Assembly: GCA_023525715.1 (NCBI GenBank)
Contig: CM042014.1
Coordinates: 17,999,563-18,063,562 of the forward strand
DNA from: Cichorium intybus
Lineage: Eukaryota; Streptophyta; Magnoliopsida; Asterales; Asteraceae
Length of the DNA stretch: 64,000 nucleotides
Direction of reading: 5' to 3'
A model generated the notes under the pieces. That model was not told the DNA's origin and ran no database searches. It worked only from the letters and a program-made list of their open reading frames with translations. The position numbers and the translations under genes are program-made. Positions within the stretch are counted from its first letter, which is position 1. Each line of letters begins with the position of its first letter. This document shows, in pieces, positions 60,111 through 64,000 of the stretch.

Positions 60111-60122
60111 GCTCTGATACCA
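60111..60122 (-). promoter_or_regulatory. Primer-binding site of the young gypsy element
   Basis: TGGTATCAGAGC on the - strand, three bases inside the 5' LTR, complementary to initiator tRNA-Met. Confidence 0.9.
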
Positions 60123-60125
60123 ACT

Positions 60126-62498
60126 TGTAACGCCCCAACTTTTCATACCATTTTTAATACATAAAAACGTATTTTACAAAATATGGTTTAACAAAAAACG
60201 TTTATTTGTTTGGAATACAATCAAAAAGGGGAGTTACAATTACATATCAAACCATAAGCTTAAGAGAAAACGGATTCAACCAATACCAAATATGGAAGCT
60301 GCATCCAGCTCCACTCCTTTTGCACCTAGTGCTTATTTAGCAACTTCAAACTATCTCACAACCTTATACTTGAACCTGGAATACATGGCGTAAAAATAAA
60401 GTACGTAAGACAAATTGTCTCGTGAGTTACATGAGTTTTAGACTCAAACTTTAAATTTCTTTTACTAACTTGTATAAACATTCGTAACATAAATCTTTGT
60501 CAAAACTACATAATATACACATATTATATCTTTTTACTTTTCAAAAGCATCATATACCAAACTTTGCAAAAATAATGTCTTTTATACTTTCTTTGACTGG
60601 TTTTATAAACTTGCTGGGATTTTTATACTTAGGGCATTAATCACTATAAGTGATACCCCAAGTCTCTACAATTAGAAAGAACGGATCAATACTAACGGTA
60701 GAATTGCTGAGGCAGTCTACTTCGCGAAGGGGTTGTCCCCAGTAGACTCCTTACCTAACCCGGGTAGGTTGGAACATAGTTCCCTTACTAATAATGCTAG
60801 CTACAATACCAGTCAAATAAAAAAAATATTTTCTGGAAACTGAGATAATACTTGTACACAAAATGGCTAATTGCCAAGCTTTTGACCCAAACATATTTTT
60901 ATCATAATTTAAGCTATCTTCAAGAATCATACTTTCAAATATAGCAGTCAACTTTCTATTTAAACTAGAGAGTGGACCATTTTTGCAAATATTTTTCACA
61001 TATAAGAATAATATATGAACTCTGAAAAATACTTACTTACTTGCCATGTATCCCAAAATGGGTGAAAATGCTACATGTACTCACCGAAAAATTCTTGAAA
61101 TGTCGTTTAGGTGTCCCTCGGTTCTTTACCCTTTCGGTGTCCGATTATTTGACTTGCACCTATATATATATATGGTATATGATACATTAATTTACAATTT
61201 AATTGACTCTATAACATGTTAGAGTCTTTAGTTTACCATCAATTGGTCAAAGCAAGTGTATAACTCAACTTTAGTTAAATTGTATTTTATACGTATTTTA
61301 CTACAGTACTCTCGGAGGGTCGTATTTCGATTCCGATAAATTTTTATGAAGTTTTGAACCATTATAGACCTATGTTTAAAATTTGGGGTCAAACGGACAA
61401 GTATAACTCCAACTTCCAAAAATCGAACTCAAATTCCACCTCAGTGAGTTACACGGTCGTGTAACTTTGCCTTGCAAATTACACGGCCGTGTAATTTTGT
61501 TGGTCATTTTGGTTACACGGTCGTGTAACTTTGGCCTGGAAAGTTACACGGTCGTGTAACATTCCTGGCCTGGTTTCGGGTCCGATTTTCGAGCTGTAGA
61601 CCTCTATTTTCGCTTATTAAGTGCTTATTACTTAACTTAATCATTTTACTATCATTCCATGACTAAAACCTTTACTTTACATCAGGTTTTAAGCCTTGAA
61701 ATCACTGATTATAATTCCAATTTCTTGAAAACCCGTTTTTGATGATTTTCACTAAAAATCCAACTTTTTGAAATTAATCACTTAGGAGTGTCTTAATACA
61801 TCCTAAGTGATCATTTGGACTTAGAAAAACCATAAAAACTGGTCTTGATCTTGCAAACCCGTGAATTAGGGTTCTTGGTCAAAAATCTTCATTTTTCCTT
61901 AATTTTAACAACACTTCATAATTGGAGTGTGTTTACTTGGTATTTTAGTATAACTTGATGGAAATAACTTCTGGAAACATTCCATGACCTTCATTAATCG
62001 AATGTTCCAGATTTCACACGAAGAAGATGATGAATAGTAGGAGTTCTTACCTTGATTACTAAGGAAATCTTCAATTCCTTCTTCAATTTCTTTGTTTCTC
62101 TTCGTAATTTCTTGATCTCGTTTCCTTCCAAGACTTTCTCCCGTGCTCTAGAACTCTCCAGGAGATTGCTCTGATTTTATGAAGATTTATGAGATATTTT
62201 CTCATTTTTATATTTTCTATATTTTCAGTTTTGGTCCCTAAAGTTAACTTTCTTGAACTTTGGCCACCAAAACCAACTATCTTTCCATGGAATCAATTCT
62301 TTAACATTTTTAGTCCTAAACTATAACAATTTTTTTTTATAAAAATTTCTGCATGTGGTCAAATGACCAATTTACCCTTCTTAGGGTAAAATGACTAAAT
62401 TACCCTTAAAAACATAATTTCTCATAATATTACATATAATACTTAAATTACACACATTTTAGTTTATATATTTATATTACAAATTTTTGGTCGTTTCA
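60126..62498 (-). repeat. 5' LTR of the young gypsy element
   Basis: 2373 bp. It is the same as the 3' LTR except for a 64-bp extra segment around 61460-61530, which adds further ACACGG(T/C)CGTGT units, and a C/T difference near 62013. It ends at GTCGTTTCA, about 640 bp upstream of the MAM33-like start codon. Confidence 0.93.
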
Positions 62499-63141
62499 TA
62501 AGTGGATGCGCGAATGATTTTCCTGGCAATGAAGGTGGAATAAAGGTGTTTGGGAGGGGTGTGAAGTGTGCCCCATTTAAATTAATATTCCCCAAAGTTA
62601 AAACGAATAAAAAAAGCTAAAAAAGAATAAGAACCGTATAACGGTTATTTCAAGTCTAATAAGGACAGAACTCGAAGCAAAACCAAACCATTGGGATGAC
62701 CCGAATTCAGGGGCGGTTTTATAGTAGTGCACGGGGGGGCCCGGGTACCTGCTAAATTTCGTATACGTAGTGTAAACATACTGCAAAATTTTTTATTTTT
62801 TATTTTTTTTCTAATAGGGTGCAACCCCTCTGAAAAAAATGTGCCACTACTTAAGAGGATGCATCTCCGGTGCCACAATTATTGGTAATCATGCGTCCGC
62901 CCCTGCCCGAATTAAAAAGAAAAAAAGAATTAGGGATCAAACGCGCATTCTATTCCAAAATATAGGAAACTACAGCCTACAGGGACTATTTGTGTAATTT
63001 AATCTTTCATTCATTTACGTATATGCCCCAAAGTCCGTTCCATTGAAAGAAGTAAAGAACAGAAAATACACTTGAATCGTGAAACGTTTCAACCACCAAA
63101 ACATCGCGGGGGGCGCATACCTTAACGGCAAAAGGGAAACC
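62499..63141 (+). promoter_or_regulatory. 5' flank of the MAM33-like gene
   Basis: This is the only non-LTR sequence left upstream of the start codon. It contains the hAT MITE (62708-62905) and a stretch with ATTTGTGTAATTTAATC near 62987. No TATA box could be called with confidence. Confidence 0.4.
62708..62905. mobile_element. hAT-type MITE with a perfect 8-bp target duplication
   Basis: 198 bp with terminal inverted repeats CAGGGGCGG and CCGCCCCTG, flanked by 8-bp direct repeats CCCGAATT at 62700-62707 and 62906-62913. Both features are diagnostic of hAT transposition. It is non-coding. It lies about 240 bp upstream of the MAM33-like ATG. Confidence 0.92.
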
Positions 63142-63935
63142 ATGTGGAGAACAGCTATGACGCGCGCCACAGGTGCTCTTCGATCGCCGCTGCAGGGAAT
63201 TGCCTGTAAACTTTTCCGCCGCCACTACTCCTCCAGCAGCAACTCTTCCTCCTCTGCCGTGGTTAACTCCATGATTCTCCGTTCTCTTAAAGAACACTAC
63301 ACCGAAGTCTCCAAAATGGCTCCTCCCCCTGTAAGTGCTCATCTCAATATCTATATGCAGGGTTTACGAGGGTTTAACTTCAAAAACTGAACAAAAGTCG
63401 ATATATAACTCATTGGGAATTATGTCGAGCACCTGGTAGGCACTATTAATTTAAGATATATAACTCGTTGTGGAATTATGTCGAGAATTTAAAAGATTTG
63501 AGTACTTTTTATCATGTCAACCGGGAAATGTAGGGTTTTAATGGGGTTTATCTATTTATCTTTAGATGATCTTTAATATGTTATTTCTTCACAGAAGGTG
63601 AGTCCTCCTTCACCATTTAGGGTGGTGAAAGGGGCACTCGACAGTGGCGGTCCGGTTCTGAAGCGTACTTATGGAGATGAGGAGATCAGTATATCTGTGA
63701 TGCGGATGATCAACATTCTCCCCGGACTGGATCCTTCTGAAATTGATGGTGACGACGAGATCAATCAGTTGTTTCTGCATGCTGATATATCGAAGCCTGG
63801 GCAAGACTTTGTTTTGCATTTTCTGTGCGGGTTGTACCCAGATGCTTTGGGTATTCATTCTGTTTCCCTTAGACATAAGCTTGAAACTTCAGGGCTCCTT
63901 GAGGTTCCATCCAAATACAATGGGCCTAGTTTTGA
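63142..63935 (+). CDS. Mitochondrial MAM33/p32 (C1QBP)-family protein, 5' part
   Basis: Two exons are visible: 63142-63330 (63 codons) and 63595-63935 (113 codons plus two bases), with GTAAGT donors at 63331 and 63936. The rest of the gene runs off the right edge. The N-terminus (MWRTAMTRATGALRSPLQG, then RRHYSSSSNSSSS) is an Arg/Ser-rich, acid-free mitochondrial presequence. The LRSLKEHYTEVSKMAPPP segment and the acidic PGLDPSEIDGDDE stretch, with FVLHFLCGLYPDALGIHSVS and YNGPSFE, follow the plant MAM33-like (mitochondrial glycoprotein) pattern. Family members are trimeric, very acidic matrix proteins linked to mitochondrial ribosome and RNA functions; the exact role in plants is less settled. 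ATG 63142 is the first in frame with a presequence. Confidence 0.85.
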
Positions 63936-64000
63936 GTAAGTTATCTCATGCTCTACAAATTTCTAATATCAGAACAACCATAGCTATCTATGTTTCATCT

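Larger units (their letters stand above)
52815..62498 (-). mobile_element. Young full-length Ty3/gypsy chromovirus (Tekay/Del-like)
   Basis: Two long LTRs (52815-55123 and 60126-62498) enclose leader, primer site, a single uninterrupted gag-pol and a polypurine tract, all on the - strand; total 9684 bp. The LTRs differ by a 64-bp insertion in a local repeat and, by my reading, about one substitution, so the insertion is very recent. The C-terminal chromodomain places it with chromoviruses; the long LTRs and sequence style fit the Tekay/Del clade. No target duplication can be tested because the left side is a recombinant junction. All parts needed for transposition appear intact. Confidence 0.93.

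Overview
This is a stretch of nuclear genome from a flowering plant, almost certainly a eudicot. It is AT-rich, its genes have GT/AG introns, and it contains a plant nuclear-basket nucleoporin, a plant-type acyl desaturase and the start of a mitochondrial MAM33/p32-family gene. These sit in a thick layer of LTR retrotransposons, L1-type LINEs and small DNA transposons. The mix of repeats looks like a mid-sized to large eudicot genome, and Asteraceae is a guess only. No bacterial, organellar or viral gene cluster was seen, and there is no operon structure.

Layout. 1-540: last exon of an unidentified + strand gene. 1.4-2.2 kb: decayed copia RNase H. 2.3-11 kb: a decayed L1-like LINE on the + strand, interrupted by an apparent solo LTR (2651-5254) and by a solo LTR with a perfect target-site duplication (8271-9230). 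13.06-14.35 kb: a compact five-exon acyl-lipid desaturase on the - strand that appears intact. It is bracketed by two copies of a TACGTA-rich repeat and followed by an unusual interleaved inverted repeat (14773-15727). 16.9-19.6 kb: a broken PIF/Harbinger-type Myb-like ORF, long TA microsatellites, a snap-back palindrome and a MITE with a 9-bp target duplication. 20.4-34.9 kb: three insertions of one copia family (solo LTR on +, solo LTR on -, full element on +), two of them inside a second LINE on the - strand.

37.3-41.8 kb: an intact seven-exon NUP1/NUP136-like FG nucleoporin on +. 42.2-46.0 kb: a convergent three-exon gene on - coding about 259 residues of unknown function. Its 3-kb intron has collected MITEs and a 1.5-kb TIR element. 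47.8-62.5 kb: two Ty3/gypsy elements in opposite orientation. The + one is broken off in the reverse transcriptase. The - one is very young, with near-identical LTRs and an uninterrupted 1533-residue chromodomain polyprotein, and it carries an extra copy of its own primer-site leader beyond its 3' LTR. 62.7 kb: a hAT MITE with a perfect 8-bp target duplication. 63.1 kb to the end: the first two coding exons of a MAM33/p32-like mitochondrial matrix protein.

The host genes show no sign of a shared pathway; they are ordinary unlinked housekeeping or metabolic genes. No new multi-gene system was found. The most informative features are structural: nested insertions dated by target duplications, the ABA'B' inverted repeat, the chimeric gypsy junction, and the young, apparently coding-competent chromovirus about 640 bp upstream of a gene start.
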